From: Sipunculus nudus
Lineage: Eukaryota > Annelida > Sipuncula > Golfingiida > Sipunculidae
Reading direction: 5' to 3'
NCBI GenBank assembly: GCA_026874595.1
Contig: CM049318.1
Span: 57,820,250-57,884,249, forward strand
DNA length: 64,000 bases
The position numbers were made by a program, and so were the translations under genes. How positions within the stretch are numbered: the first letter of the stretch is position 1; every line of letters starts with the position of its first letter. Shown one piece after another: positions 44,746 through 56,499 of this stretch. The notes under the pieces were generated by a model. The model was not told the DNA's origin. It did not search any database and saw only the letters and a program-made list of their open reading frames with translations.

Positions 44746-46479
44746 GAATCCACAAACATTTACTATTTACATTAATTCCAGAAGCACAATTAAATGTACC
44801 ATACAAACGGAGACCAAGTTTCTACCTAATTTATTTGCGCGCTCCTTAATCAGCTGTCGTCGTAGACTGGTGTCTGCATCATTGATGAGGGGAATGTACG
44901 GGTATTGTCAGACGAGTTTGTATATCACCGCTCATAATTCTTGTAATACTGGGAGTACAGGTGGACTAGTCTAATGTATAAGTAAATCTCCATCAAACCC
45001 CGTCCTAACATCTGACGTTATTGTCATTTGGGATTAGATTTGATATACGTTTCACTGTCAATGATATATGTGCCTGCCTTTTTTCTGAAATATGACCAAT
45101 CAAACAAGAGCATAATACGTCAGTCGTGTATCTGGTAACCTCTGACCTCATTAAATATACTCGGATTTTGATGGGAATGTAATTCAGGTTAAAAACTCTA
45201 TTGGTAAATTCATATTCTTCATAAGTTATCGCGACGACACCACAAAGTAGCCTAGTTACCCGTGACCTTTTTAAATATGCATGGATGCGGCCCATAATCT
45301 AACTCGGACTAGACAATCAGTTGGTAAGTAGTTATTGTAAGTTTCATGTAAATCCAACAAAGCCCCAATAAGTTATCGCGGCGACACTAAAAGTGAACAG
45401 TACGACGTACAGACAGACGGGCGGACGGTGGGTATAACTTAATTCTCCAGACATATGAAGGGCGTATAAAAACCAGTAAAAGTACTAGGGGTTGCGATCG
45501 AGCGGCAATTTTGATTTTTAACTGATTCCATATCCCTGCCCGGTCCTTCGTCAACAACATGCCGTGTTCACACTGATCATGTCTCCAAAACGGACAGGAA
45601 ATTACACAAACATTCATCAGTAGATCCATGCAAACCAACAGTAGTAGGAGAGAGACTTCAAGGACCTTTGTTATGTTAGTCGGTGTTACCCTTAGAAGAT
45701 GAGCCTTTATTCCTGTGTTTTTTTCCTGGAATGTATCATGGACTTTTGGCAAATATCGGTCCCAACATACAGCGTCAGAACACCAGAAGCTGCCCACAGT
45801 CACTGAATGAGATCAGCTGTACTCCTGTGGTACATCGCAAAAAGTTAGCAATTTTTTTATTCCGTCTTCACATATCGATTTTTCTGGCGGATAAAAATGA
45901 ACCTGAAAAACGTTCTGCAGGTGGTTTTACCCTTAATTCTATAAAAAAATTGAGATGGGCCAGGTTTAAACGGGTTAGACCACACACAAAAAGGTATTGT
46001 TCCATGGGCTTGAAGAACAAAAAATGTGATACGAATGGGTGCATTTTTTTCTCTTTTCTTTTCCGGGCGAGACGCAATATGTGGAATTTCGCCAACCTGC
46101 CAAGGAAATACTAAACTAGGCTTCAATTCTTGAAATGTTGTATATGGATACCAATGCATTTTCAATACCTTTTAGATTTCGTTAAGAAAAATTAACAACA
46201 ATGCCAAGAACCTGGTCCTCATTTCCAATAAAAATGTATCAAAAGAAAATAGAAGGCCATCCGTAGAATGTTTTGAGGGTTTTTCTATGGCCTTATTTGG
46301 TCAAGAAATATCATTTCCCATCAACGGGAAAATAAGCTTGAACGAGTTTGATTTTGCATTGCAAAAGCAGAAAGATGTCTCCCCCCCCCCCATGGTTATC
46401 CGATCCTAAGTTTTGAGGGGAAAAATACGGACTATTTCGAAAGTTTGGGGTTCATAAAAATCCTAGATTTCTAAAAATT
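44746..46479. other. Intergenic, no gene supported
   Basis: Frames of 96-143 codons occur on both strands (45295-45005, 45803-45387, 45683-46114, 46165-45857). They overlap each other and none has recognisable motifs. An 11-C run is at 46381-46391. GTTATCGCGRCGACAC recurs at 45227 and 45372, suggesting a diverged local duplication. Confidence 0.35.
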
Positions 46480-47125
46480 TGACCTTTATGATGAAGGTCA
46501 AGGTCACCAGTTTTAGAACACATCTGAGATTTTGGTAAAAACAAATCTTGTATTAAATTTCACCAAAAGTATTAGGTGGTTTAAAAGTTAGAGTGTTCAC
46601 TAAAAAATGTCTATTTCTGCTGAATTTACCTTGACGATGAAGGTCAAGGTCATCAGTTTCCATACACATCCGAGATTTCGATAAAAACATTTTATTTCTT
46701 ATTTCTATTTCGGCTGCTTTGACCTTGAAGGTCAAGGACATCATTTTTCCATCTTGTTCGAGAGCTTGATTGAAACAACTTGTGCTTAAATTTAAGGAGA
46801 AAATATACAATGCTTTAGAAGTTATCACATTCACAAGAAATCGTAGAAACGATGAGCAATAATTTCTTTGTTTTGACCGTGAAGGTCCACAGTTTTCAAA
46901 CTCCTCAGAGAAATTGATAATTGATTTGAAGGATAATATACTAAATTTCAAGAAATATGGGTTAAAAAAATTAATTTTGGCCTATTTGACCTTGATGTTG
47001 AAGGTCAAAGTCACCGGTATAAAAAAAAGTTAAATTTCAGAAAAAAAATATTCAGTGGTTAAAAGTTATCGCGTTCACAAGAAATGACACAGAAGAGGAC
47101 TACTGACGACGACGAGCCGACGACG
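46480..47125. repeat. Diverged tandem repeat carrying TGACCTTGA / TCAAGGTCA palindromes
   Basis: Five palindromic words of the TTGACCTTGA-n-TGAAGGTCAAGGTCA type occur near 46480, 46627, 46719, 46872 and 46986, spaced about 90-155 bp. They are embedded in similar text (CAGTTTTxxAxACAxxTCxGAGATTT). The block ends in GACGACGACGAGCCGACGACGA. Such sequence is a frequent dispersed repeat in marine invertebrates as far as I recall. The 132-codon minus frame in it is not a gene. Confidence 0.6.
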
Positions 47126-47679
47126 AAAGACCCAAACACTGTCTCCCCAGTGAGAGGGAAGACATAGTTATCTACCTATATCTGCCGCTAGATATTTGAA
47201 AATATCAACATATAAATATAAACAGAGTACAGACCTGTATTCCAAAGGTGTACTTTAACGTGCAGTTGACCCCTTTTTAAATGGAAAATATGCTTTTTTA
47301 AATAAAATATGTGCAGCTGCTCTGAACCTTTTGTTCCCATCATAGACTGACAAAAACAACTTCTATGCCCATGAGAAAATCACTGAATTTTATTGAATAA
47401 TCATATCGAAGTAATACACCATAGGCTGTAAAGATATACACCTTCTGGTATAAGTTTGCAGACATGGCTATATTTTTGTGATAGTTTTATTTATCTCTGC
47501 GTATAAAAACGCGTGAACAACCGGTTATGGTTCAACCTTAAATTTTAAAGGCCTCTTTCTCTGATGATCATTGACCCCTGGCTTTCAGTTGCTTTATACG
47601 TCGATCTTATTTATCTATAGGCATTATTTAATGCTGATGGGGAAGGCTTGATTACAAGTTTGTGCAGTTAAAATAGTTC
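47126..47679. other. Intergenic, nothing recognised
   Basis: AT-rich spacer. Confidence 0.3.
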
Positions 47680-48315
47680 GTTAAAGGGGCCTATTCCGTT
47701 ATCTGACGTCTGTTAATAAAGATAATTCTTTGTACCTTTATATTAAAATTAAGCCAAAAAGCGCTGATCCCACTTTGCATAGGCTGCCCGTCTTGTTTAT
47801 ATTCACGTGTTTATATCATGTGGGGGAACAAAAAAATAAAGGGGCCGAATCAACATTACCATCACGAATCACCATCTGAACATTACAAACTAAAGGTAAT
47901 CTCTTGAAGCTTTTATAAAAATAGGCCAGGAAACGTGGATATCACGTCACGTATGCTGCTTGTTTTGTTTATATCAACCAGTTAAAATATGTAGTGGCCC
48001 GCCAAAAAAAAAAAAAAATTCAACAAGGGCATCTGGCAGCAGGTCAGATAAGTCAGAGCTTTGCGAATGGTGTCTTGCAACAAGTGACCTTTCTACCTCC
48101 GCTTATATGCAAACTACCACCTTAGGTAACATGTTTTTACCCGTTGTCAACATTGCTGTGTTTACAAACATGTTGTTGATATACAAATTCATAAATCCTT
48201 CAAGAAGGCGTTATAAGAATTTTTCACAACCTCCCTTAGATCATTAATATACACACAGAGGAAGGCTGAAATCATATAAATTCTTTTCTAGAGGTAGGTG
48301 AATGGTCAGCTTTAA
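47680..48315 (+). mobile_element. Two nested or adjacent TTAA MITE copies
   Basis: A left-end fragment (TTAAAGGGGCC at 47683, continuing to about 47835) is followed directly by a second left end (AAAGGGGCC near 47838) and a nearly complete copy to TTAA 48312-48315. The second copy matches 7196-7666 through TTCAACAAGGGCATCTGGCA and TGTTTACAAACATGTTGTTGAT. The 95-codon frame inside is repeat-derived. Confidence 0.6.
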
Positions 48316-48394
48316 AAAACAACACGCCAAACAAGGACATCTAGGAAAATATCAGACAACCAGAGTTTTCAAACATAAAGAGATTCTTCATATA

Positions 48395-48600
48395 TATTCT
48401 CTCCAGCACATGTGCAGTCAACCACATCCGGTTACATGCTCCTTCTATTGATCAACATGGGCAGATGAATCGTGTTTACAAACAGCTTTTAGATAAACAA
48501 CTCATACCACTAGCACAGGATAGTTTTTTGTAAGAACCTTTCATAATAGGAATTACCTACATTTCAATAATATGTACACGTAGAGTATACCGGATATCAC
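48395..48600 (+). mobile_element. Right-hand fragment of a TTAA MITE
   Basis: GATCAACATGGGCAG, GTGTTTACAAACAG and ATAGGAATTACCTACATT follow the right half of the preceding copy with more divergence. Confidence 0.35.
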
Positions 48601-48719
48601 ATTTTTACTTCATATAAAGGCATGTGCATAGCCGGCTCTATAATATATCCTGTTGTCCATATAACACAAAATAAATGTCTTCTTACTTCTGAAAAAAACC
48701 TCGCAGATGAAGAACAGAC

Positions 48720-49000
48720 ACGTCTCTTGTTTGTTCGACAACTAGCTCTTTAACGGCCTGTTACTGCATCATCGCACTGCGTGAACTGGAGTCTGTTTCC
48801 GATTAAGACAGTGGCGGCAGCTGGCCGGTGTTTTGAATAATTCAGTAAGCCGAACATTAGGTCGCCTTCTGGACCCCCGGCCCGTAGGTCTGTAGGTCAC
48901 CAGGTCTCATAAATATTCATGGACACTTTGTCGCCATAATAAGGTCAGCCATATCGAATATTTTCGCTACTTATGGTTTATGAGCCACAAGCTTGAGTAC
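48720..49000. other. Unique GC-richer island
   Basis: Non-repetitive, with CATAAATATTCATGG and CATAATAAGGTCA words (Hox/Cdx and nuclear-receptor-like). No coding signature. Confidence 0.2.
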
Positions 49001-49794
49001 CATGACCGATCAGCTTTTGTCCTTTTTACATTGCGAGCACGATCTCTTATAAATGTACCCATCATGCTAACTTGTGTTTTTACACGTTATACACAGGTAG
49101 TGTGGTCTCTGGTTTTCGGAAATGAAGATCGCATTTTGTTATTTTCAAGTTACGCGGTTAAAGAACAGAGTTATTTGACTATTTTTTTCTGTTTTTTTTT
49201 ATAATTCAGGATAATTCATCATTCACCCATACAATATTCATATCCATGTTTTCTTATTTATTTATTAATGGAAAACGATGAGATCGGAAAATTTAAAAGC
49301 ACTAAGAGACAGCATATATAACTCCGCAAACATCCCGCATCTGGAAAGTCTGAATTTTAACCAAGCTGTCTGATATTGCCAGGATCATGATCAGACTGAC
49401 AAAGCTGATACGTTAGAGCAGAATATTTTTTTCAAACGAAACGCAGACAGTTTTTTGTCTGTGAGTTCAGCCTTTTAGAACGAGCCGAACAAACTAGGTA
49501 GCGGCTGTGCACACTCAACCCGTCCGAAAATTTACACGTAAAATATTTGTTGACCAAAAGTTACTGACGATTGGTCTCAACTGCCTTTTCTCGCAACTGT
49601 GAAGAATTCATTTTAACAAAAACATATATTAGTATCTCAGCTTATATCCACGTGGTGATAAATTTTACCCTACATAACCCTCGACAAATCCTTAATGGCT
49701 TTTTATGTAGAGTTACTAACAAGGGAACAGCAAGCGGAGCATCCCTTCGCACGGGAGCATAATTAGACTAGATGTTTTACACAGTGTGGAAATC
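49001..49794. other. Intergenic, nothing recognised
   Basis: AT-rich; fragments of the CCTCCGCC family (CTACATAACCCTCGACAAATCCTTAATGG near 49670) may be present. Confidence 0.3.
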
Positions 49795-50125
49795 AGTAAG
49801 GTAGTTCTGTGACCTTGAACTTGACCCTTGTCCTCAAAGTCGATAGGCCCTTCATCCGTGGATGGTGAGCCATATGTGAAAGATGAAACGTTTGAGTCAG
49901 ACAGTTCCTCTTAAAACGCGTCTAAACCTTTTACAAGAAGTGAGTGCTGTGGCCTTGACCTTTGACCCCGTGACCTCAAAAACGACAGAGTTCTTCACCT
50001 GAGGGTGGGTGAGCGATATGCGAAAGATAAAAGGTTTTGGTTTGAGGGTTTGACTTTAAATGCGTCCTAAGACTTTTCCATGAAGTGAATCCTGTGACCT
50101 TGAAGGACGGCATGACGCACGAACG
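49795..50125 (+). repeat. Diverged tandem repeat with GTGACCTTGA starts
   Basis: Three diverged units start near 49808, 49950 and 50093 with GTGACCTTGAA/GGCCTTGACCTTTGACC. The first two continue into CCTTCATC/GTTCTTCACC, GGTGAGC and TGTGAAAGATGAAACG/TGCGAAAGATAAAAGG. The unit is about 145 bp. Confidence 0.5.
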
Positions 50126-51984
50126 GATGCATTACTATATCCTTTCTTGCAACTTCGTTTATAAGCAAACAACCAACCAACCAACCATCGACCACAAAAC
50201 TGTAATAAGTCATGGTATAACAAAATTATTTTAGCTTACTTAACATAAACTGCTGGACACAAAGTTAATCATGGACGAAATGGAAGACTTGGAGAGTGTG
50301 AGTAACCTTTAATACTGTTTCAGTGGTATTTCACTGGTTGTTTGGTGGAGTTAAATTCAAAGAAGACGAGACGAGAGGCGGCCTGGATAAAAAATTTAGT
50401 ATAAAATGATAAACATCCCGAGGGGAAAGTGAATCTGAGAAGTGAATTTTGTTCCGGATTTAGACAATTATATTTTAGATGAGGAATTAAGAAAATACGG
50501 TACACTGAAACCTGTGAAAGGCCAAGGTACATCAACTATTCATTGAGGAAAGTATTTGTTTTGAAAGGTTGGCTTTCTTGTTCATTTGAAATGTCAAATG
50601 AAGGTAATCGTTATGTCTGCAACATGATTTGTATATAAAGGACATATATATGGCTTCAAGAGATACGACGATCCGGGAGGCAAAGTTCAGCAAGTTAAGC
50701 ATTCAGCATTTAGGCCACATAAAACAACTAAATTGTACTACGCACTCTCGGGCCTAAAAATAAAGCCAGGGGATGATTTAATATTCTTGTTATTGTTGAA
50801 GGTTTTTCAGTCGAAACAAAATCGTGACGTTTTGCAAACACTCAGGCAGAATGCATAACATCACTCTATGTTTTGTCATCAAGACAAGTTTTTAAATGGT
50901 ACAAAGTAGAAATACAATGGCTAATTAATTAATTCCCATGATACTTTTATGAATGAAAACCCTGCCTTATTAATACACGTCATTAATGCCTTAAATTGAC
51001 TAAGGCAAGAACCGCAATTAGAAATATAAATATCAAGTACTTTTTGTTTATCCTCAAGAGAAAAAAACGGATATAAAATCTAAAATAATAGAAGTGTCGA
51101 TTGCGTACAGAGAACAGTTTTATTTTTGGCTTGGCCTTGCACACTGGAACCATTCAAGAAGAAGACACGCTGCAAGGACAATGGAAAATGACAAGAATGC
51201 ATGGGCTCCCACAACATGGGCCTTGTTTCATACTATACGCATATTTTTTTTTATTTCAAGATGATTGTGTTTATCAGGTTATAGCTCCATTATATCTCCT
51301 CAATAATATGTCAATTATTCATCCTACATTTAGAAAATTTGCATGTGCCAGTTGCCTCTTTGAATTGCAATGCAAACCAGTTTATGGTAGCATCCCTGGC
51401 AAACCTCCTTAGATTTAAAATCAATTCAAAATACCTTGGACAGAGCTCTTTCTTATGTTATATATATTTAAGAAAATGTTAACTCTGATTTTCATTTAAA
51501 TGGTAACATTTTGAAAGAAATCTAATTTTCAAACGGTAGACAATTTCAAGCAACCAGTTACAGCAAACATTGTTGTGGGCTAATATCAAACTGCATGATG
51601 ACCGTAACTGACGTCCTTATGTATTTTTTTCCTCTATCATATTTCTTTCTGACTTAAAACTGAAAATTTAAATTCGATTCAATAAGAAAATTAAATTTCA
51701 TTTTTATTCATTGTAAACATACAAAGGAAGAGAGGACACCACACCAGGTTTAAAGAAATATTATATAATTCATGTATGTAATACTGTTTATAAATGACTT
51801 TTGGATTGGTTTCTAGTGAAGAGAATTTGCGAGGGATGCTACCTTAGTACCGAAATGACAATGACACTATTCATAAGGAAGCGAACCACCGTTGTTATTA
51901 TATAATCAAGCACACAGGCATACTACTGAACCGGTAAACACTAATTTATCTTGATTTGAAATTTTTTTTCGGGTCACATGGTAT
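50126..51984. other. Intergenic, nothing recognised
   Basis: AT-rich. (CCAA)n-like AACCAACCAACCAACCATC near 50170. A 103-codon frame at 51101-51412 has no family signature and is not called. Confidence 0.35.
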
Positions 51985-52422
51985 TTAAGGTAGCTATTAA
52001 CGTACCCTTTCTTAGGATTTTATGGATTTCTGGCTTCTTCTTCGTACATGTAAGTGAATTCTAGGAAAGTCCTTATCAGAAAAGTTCTGAAGGCCTTTGT
52101 GGCGCACGTATAAGCTTGTCTTATACAAGTTGTTTGTAATATCAATGGCGACAAACGGAAATAACAATGTAAACTAAGGTTGTTGTTGTATATGTGCGCA
52201 AGTTGAAAGGTCACTAATTGCAAAACACCCTTTGCTTAAATGTTGTTTAAGCTTGCATAAATTTGTTTGGATTATTTTAGCGGGTACCCAACATGTCATA
52301 AACATATAGATAAAAAAAACTGCGTCCGATATGATCGGCGTTTTTGCGCTTATTATTATATAGGGGATTTAAGGGATTGTCTTCAGTTAATAGACGTCAG
52401 GTATCCGACAAGGCCCCTTTAA
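51985..52422 (-). mobile_element. TTAA-bounded MITE, reverse orientation
   Basis: TTAA at 51985-51988 and 52419-52422; the right edge reads GGCCCCTTTAA, the inverted family end. Internal words AAGTTGAAAGGTCAC and CAACATGTCATAAACATATAGAT match the other copies. Confidence 0.6.
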
Positions 52423-52431
52423 CAACGATGG

Positions 52432-52620
52432 CATGAATCCTTGTCTCGTTAGCAAATATTTTTATTCACGTAGCCAAGTTACCGGTACTGCAATCGACTC
52501 TGTATGACTTAATAGTCTTTCAACAGAAAACAACTCTCAGTTATAAATGAGGAATATAAACAAGCAATATCTCCGGGACTTCGCAAATAATAATAATCTA
52601 AGTTATTGCTACCACTTTCC
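52432..52620 (+). repeat. Local triplicated repeat, copy 1
   Basis: Shares in order CATGAATCCTTG, GCCAAGTTACCGGTACT, AGGAATAT, CGGGACTTCGCAA and GCTACCACTTT with the copies at 53640-53890 and 55519-55775. It abuts the TTAA MITE on its left. The frames on both strands here are not kept in the other copies. Confidence 0.6.
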
Positions 52621-53330
52621 GACTCGGACAAATCTAAGCGCATATTCCATGCGTAGAAAAGTTTTACTTTTCCGGTGTGGCCTTGAACACAGGGCGCATT
52701 CAGTAAGGACGACACGTATAGAAAAAACAAGGACAAGGGAATGGGCTCATATACAAAGCAGCAAAAGGAACGATTGTGATCAATCGGACTTCAGGAGAGA
52801 TAAAGAAGGTATTATGATAACTCATGAACAAAGGAAGCAGTGAATTATATGAAGAATGTTTATCAGTAACGGAAAAGACTATTAAAGAGATAAAACCTAG
52901 TGAACGAGCTGCTCTTTAAAAAGAAGATTATACGCAAGAGGAAATTACAAAATCACAAAAGAATATTTATGTTTTATTTATGTTTATGTTATATTTGATC
53001 TGTGTTTGATGTATATAAATAGAAACTTTGATAAAACGATGGACTGGATTCCTGAAGGTTACCATACATATCTATACAGACCCGTCTTTGTGATAAAATT
53101 CGTATATTCCTTTTAAGCGCAACCTGGAGGTAAATATCAATTACTGACTAGAATCGTTGGTATTTGAAGAAAAGCACCCAGTCATTAACATAATATTGAC
53201 CTGATGGGAAACATATATCTGGAATATTTATTTTATAACTTTGGGAAACAATTTTATATGTAATACAGATCAAAGTTTTTTTAGGCTTGGTAGGACATAG
53301 ACTTCAATTTGAAATCTATAAACTAATGAA
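52621..53330. other. Intergenic, nothing recognised
   Basis: AT-rich spacer. Confidence 0.3.
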
Positions 53331-53490
53331 TGCAAGCCTCCGCCATCCACTTATTCTGCCCATATTTCCAGGTTCAGGGGGGGGGGGGAGGGGGCAGGTT
53401 CAGTCTGAACTTTTTGTTAGGTTTTCCTTTCATTGTTTCTGTCTCTGTTGGGTTGGACCGTCTCCTTTTCCAAATCCATGATCCGCTCCG
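53331..53490. repeat. Composite of a CCTCCGCC fragment and a poly-G MITE remnant
   Basis: GCAAGCCTCCGCC (53333-53345) is followed by 12 G (53377-53388). Then come TTGGGTTGGACCGTCTCCTTTTCCAAATCCATGATCCG-type words that match the right half of 32337-32536. The left end is lost. Confidence 0.4.
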
Positions 53491-53639
53491 AAGGGGACAA
53501 ACTCCTTTCACAGTTCTCTAGCGTTAAACTATTGACTAATACTTAAAAAGAAAGCAAAAACCGGCTGTGGTTATATTATTAAGCAGACTGAAAAACATAC
53601 TGACCACATAAACCACTAATTAATCGGTATTTGAGAAGT

Positions 53640-53890
53640 GATCGGTTCACAAGATATTAAATATCAGGCAACGGTATAGCGTGAAGTCTTGCCTTGGTTA
53701 CAAAACATTTTCTTCTCGTTGCTAAGTTACCGGTACTAAAACAAAAATGCACGCCCTTATCTGACGGAGTAGTCTGGCAGCAGATAAATAAATAAACGAT
53801 AAACACCCTCTGAATTATTACTGAGGAATATCAATCTAAACCATCCGGACTTCGCAATAAATCCCCATCTGAGATATAGCTACCACTTTT
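53640..53890 (+). repeat. Local triplicated repeat, copy 2
   Basis: Matches copy 3 from GATCRGTTCACA through GTGAAG/CATGAAG, AAGTTACCG, AGATAAATAAAT, CACCCTCT, AATTATTACTG and GGACTTCGCAAT. Confidence 0.65.
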
Positions 53891-55518
53891 ACGATTTGTA
53901 TGGGGAGCTCGGTTTACAAGTATTTATAAGTATTTAACAGTATAAGAGGAAGTTAAATAAAAGAAGAGCCTTCATTAGACTGTCATACCTCCGCCGGGAT
54001 TTTATCGCCTTTGTTGGTTAGTTCGTTAGCCTGTTAGTGAATTTACTAAAATGTCATTTATAAACTTGGATTAAAATCTGTGGATAGTAAGGGTAACACT
54101 TAAGGAAAATCAACCATGTTTGGGCTTTTCGATCACGAGTCATTTCTATTTAATGGAACCTTCACCATTGTGCGAAAGGTATTTGTTTTTCCCGCCGAGC
54201 ATTTGGCTTAACAGTCTTCATATTTGGGAAACTAAGAAGAAAAGAGGTGCACAGCCGCCCTTTTCGTCCTCCCTTCTTCTAAAATATGCACACAACGATT
54301 TTTACAATATGACGGGACCTTGTTGTCCTTGCTGCCTTTAGAAAATTAAACATATTTTCAGGCAGAAAAGTACGTTTATTTTTTTACGTTGTAAAATTGT
54401 CCAAGAGAATGAAATTTTTTTATTTTCATATTAATCAAACATCGTTTCACAATTCCTCACAATCAATGCATTGTTTCGGGTCAAGGTACCCGCGAGATAA
54501 AAGGGTAAACATGGCGCCAAAGGTAGAATAACGGGATGTGTTTTGCATATACTCTGATTACTGGACCGTTATGACTGTGCTAATACCATTTAGTCCATGC
54601 TTTAAGCGACCGCCGTGTGCCTCTTATATCAAGGTTCATCTAAGCGTGCCAAGACAATTGATGGCATCTCTCCAGTTTATAAGATAAACGTGTGTGAAAC
54701 GTAAAACCTATTCCAGATTAATGACATTAACTGAAAGTTTCCTTTATATCTTATATATCATCAAAGATAGGACATGGTAAACCAGAAAAACGGACAAGAA
54801 ATTAAGATCCCGCTCAAAACAAATGTTTTACTTTAAATAAGAAAAAATTGAAGAAACAAGAAATTATTCTTCAAGGACAGTCTATATGGCATAAATAAGG
54901 GTAGTGTATAAATGATTGAAAACATGGCTTAGGAAACTTTCTCATATTCCTTAAACATAAAAATTGCGTGTATGCTAAACCTTTTTCTGACAAAACATTG
55001 AACTTAGGAAAGCACATGGTTTTCTAAAGAACCATCTGAGCTTTGAAATCGCATAGCTAGGGACTTTAAGTAGGATGGTGTGACTCGTAAAACTGATACT
55101 TTCCGTTTGATACTTTTTATCTCTGCTGCAGGCCTATCTAGGGGAATTAAATTTAGTCAGGGGCTCATTGATTTGATTTGTGACGGTGCCATGGAACACG
55201 AGATTGCTATGCGAACTATTGCTATAAAACGGAATGAGCGCACTGGTGGCTGATTTGGAGGCAAAGTAATTACCAGTGCTTTGCCGATTAATCGGTTATG
55301 TTTGAGACTATAGTCGATTTTTGTCTTCATCATCGATTCAGTCATAGATCACGATTATGCACGATTATCTAATGTTTAGGGGATAGAAGGGGGAGGTATT
55401 ACTTTAATCCTGTCAGGAAAGAAGATAGGGCACAAAGTTGAGCGACATTTCTTGACGACTCCAATAAGTTGCGTAAGAATGATTTAGTGGCAGCATCAGT
55501 TGTAACAGATTTAACGGG
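53891..55518. other. Intergenic, nothing recognised
   Basis: AT-rich. A CCTCCGCC-type start lies near 53988 (ACCTCCGCCGGGATTTT). Small frames have no signature. Confidence 0.3.
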
Positions 55519-55775
55519 TGATCAGTTCACATTATATTAAATATAAGAGACACCCTTAACATGAAGCCTTGCCTCTATTACGTAGCATTTAACTCGCGTT
55601 GCCAAGTTACCGACATTAAATTAAAAATCGAAACTTCCGCTTATTTGACTGAGTATTCTGGTACCAGATAAATAAATTAACGATAACACCCTCTCAATTA
55701 TTACTGGGAAATAACGATCCATACCGCCGGGACTTCGCAATCAATCATCATTTAAGGAACTGCGGCAATTTTACG
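55519..55775 (+). repeat. Local triplicated repeat, copy 3
   Basis: Same ordered words as copy 2, including CAGATAAATAAATTAACGATAACACCCTCT and CCGGGACTTCGCAATCAATCATCAT-like text in shorter shared blocks. Confidence 0.65.
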
Positions 55776-55889
55776 TCCACTAAAGCAAGCTTGATTTTCA
55801 TTTATTCCTATTTCCTATTTTCATCAGAGTAAGTGGTGAGTTCATTGAACTACGGGCGATCACCCAGTGGTAACAGGCTGGTCTCAGTG

Positions 55890-56060
55890 TAAAGATATCA
55901 GTCCCCCCTCCCCCATTTAAGGTTTCAGATTACCCACGGAGATGGTCCGACGGTCATTCACGTTAAAACTGTTTCGAATAAAAAATCGAAGGGGGTAGTC
56001 TGAAATCGATTTCAAGTTACCCCGGTGGTAATCTGAAATCGATACACCGGTTTGACTTTT
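55890..56060. repeat. GATTACC-type dispersed repeat
   Basis: TTTCAGATTACCCACGG on the left and GGTAATCTGAAATCGATAC on the right are roughly inverted. Between them is TCTGAAATCGATTTCAAGTTACC. Family of 28942-29160 and 33476-33610. Confidence 0.55.
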
Positions 56061-56216
56061 TGACTTCAACATAAGGTTTAATTTTATATCACTCTAGATT
56101 ATTGTATTTTCTCTTTCTTCAGTCTTTTATGACTACGACTTTTGTCTGTTTTGTCTTTTGTACCTAAGTTAGCCCAGCTCATTTTGTTTTCTGTTAATCG
56201 AAAATCAACTTACCTG

Positions 56217-56238
56217 TATTTATACCACTGACGTCATA
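56217..56238 (-). promoter_or_regulatory. CRE plus TATA box pair on the minus strand
   Basis: On the minus strand a perfect CRE, TGACGTCA (56238-56229 region, exact at 56236-56229), is followed by GTGG and TATAAATA (56224-56217). A transcript would start near 56190. An ATG at 56182-56180 opens only a 27-codon basic frame, MSWANLGTKDKTDKSRSHKR and on to a stop. Promoter function is inference from motif order and spacing. Confidence 0.3.
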
Positions 56239-56499
56239 CCTATAGTTTCGAAATGCAACCTGTGACATCCGGATTAAGTATGTATACGAAATGGCAGCCC
56301 CCATGAGCGGTTTCGAGAAATGAGAGAAATAAACCTGTCAGGGCTTGATAAGGGCATTGGGTTACGACAAGAAAGTTCTCCGAGGGAAGTGTCCAAACAA
56401 GAATCTATCTGCTGCGAGAAGTTGATGTATCGGCAAAATGTAGGGCGGAACAACGCTTTTTTTTGCCATGCCCAAATCCTCAAATAACACTAAGATTGT

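Noticed and set aside
44600-44974. 124-codon frame
   Set aside because: Much of it translates the AT-palindromic tract as Ile/Tyr repeats; no domain.
45387-46165. Several frames of 100-143 codons on both strands
   Set aside because: They overlap each other on opposite strands, lack motifs and have no promoter or splice support.
46553-46951. 132-codon minus-strand frame
   Set aside because: It reads through the diverged TGACCTTGA tandem repeat; the motif recurs as DLD/TFK-like segments only because of the repeat.
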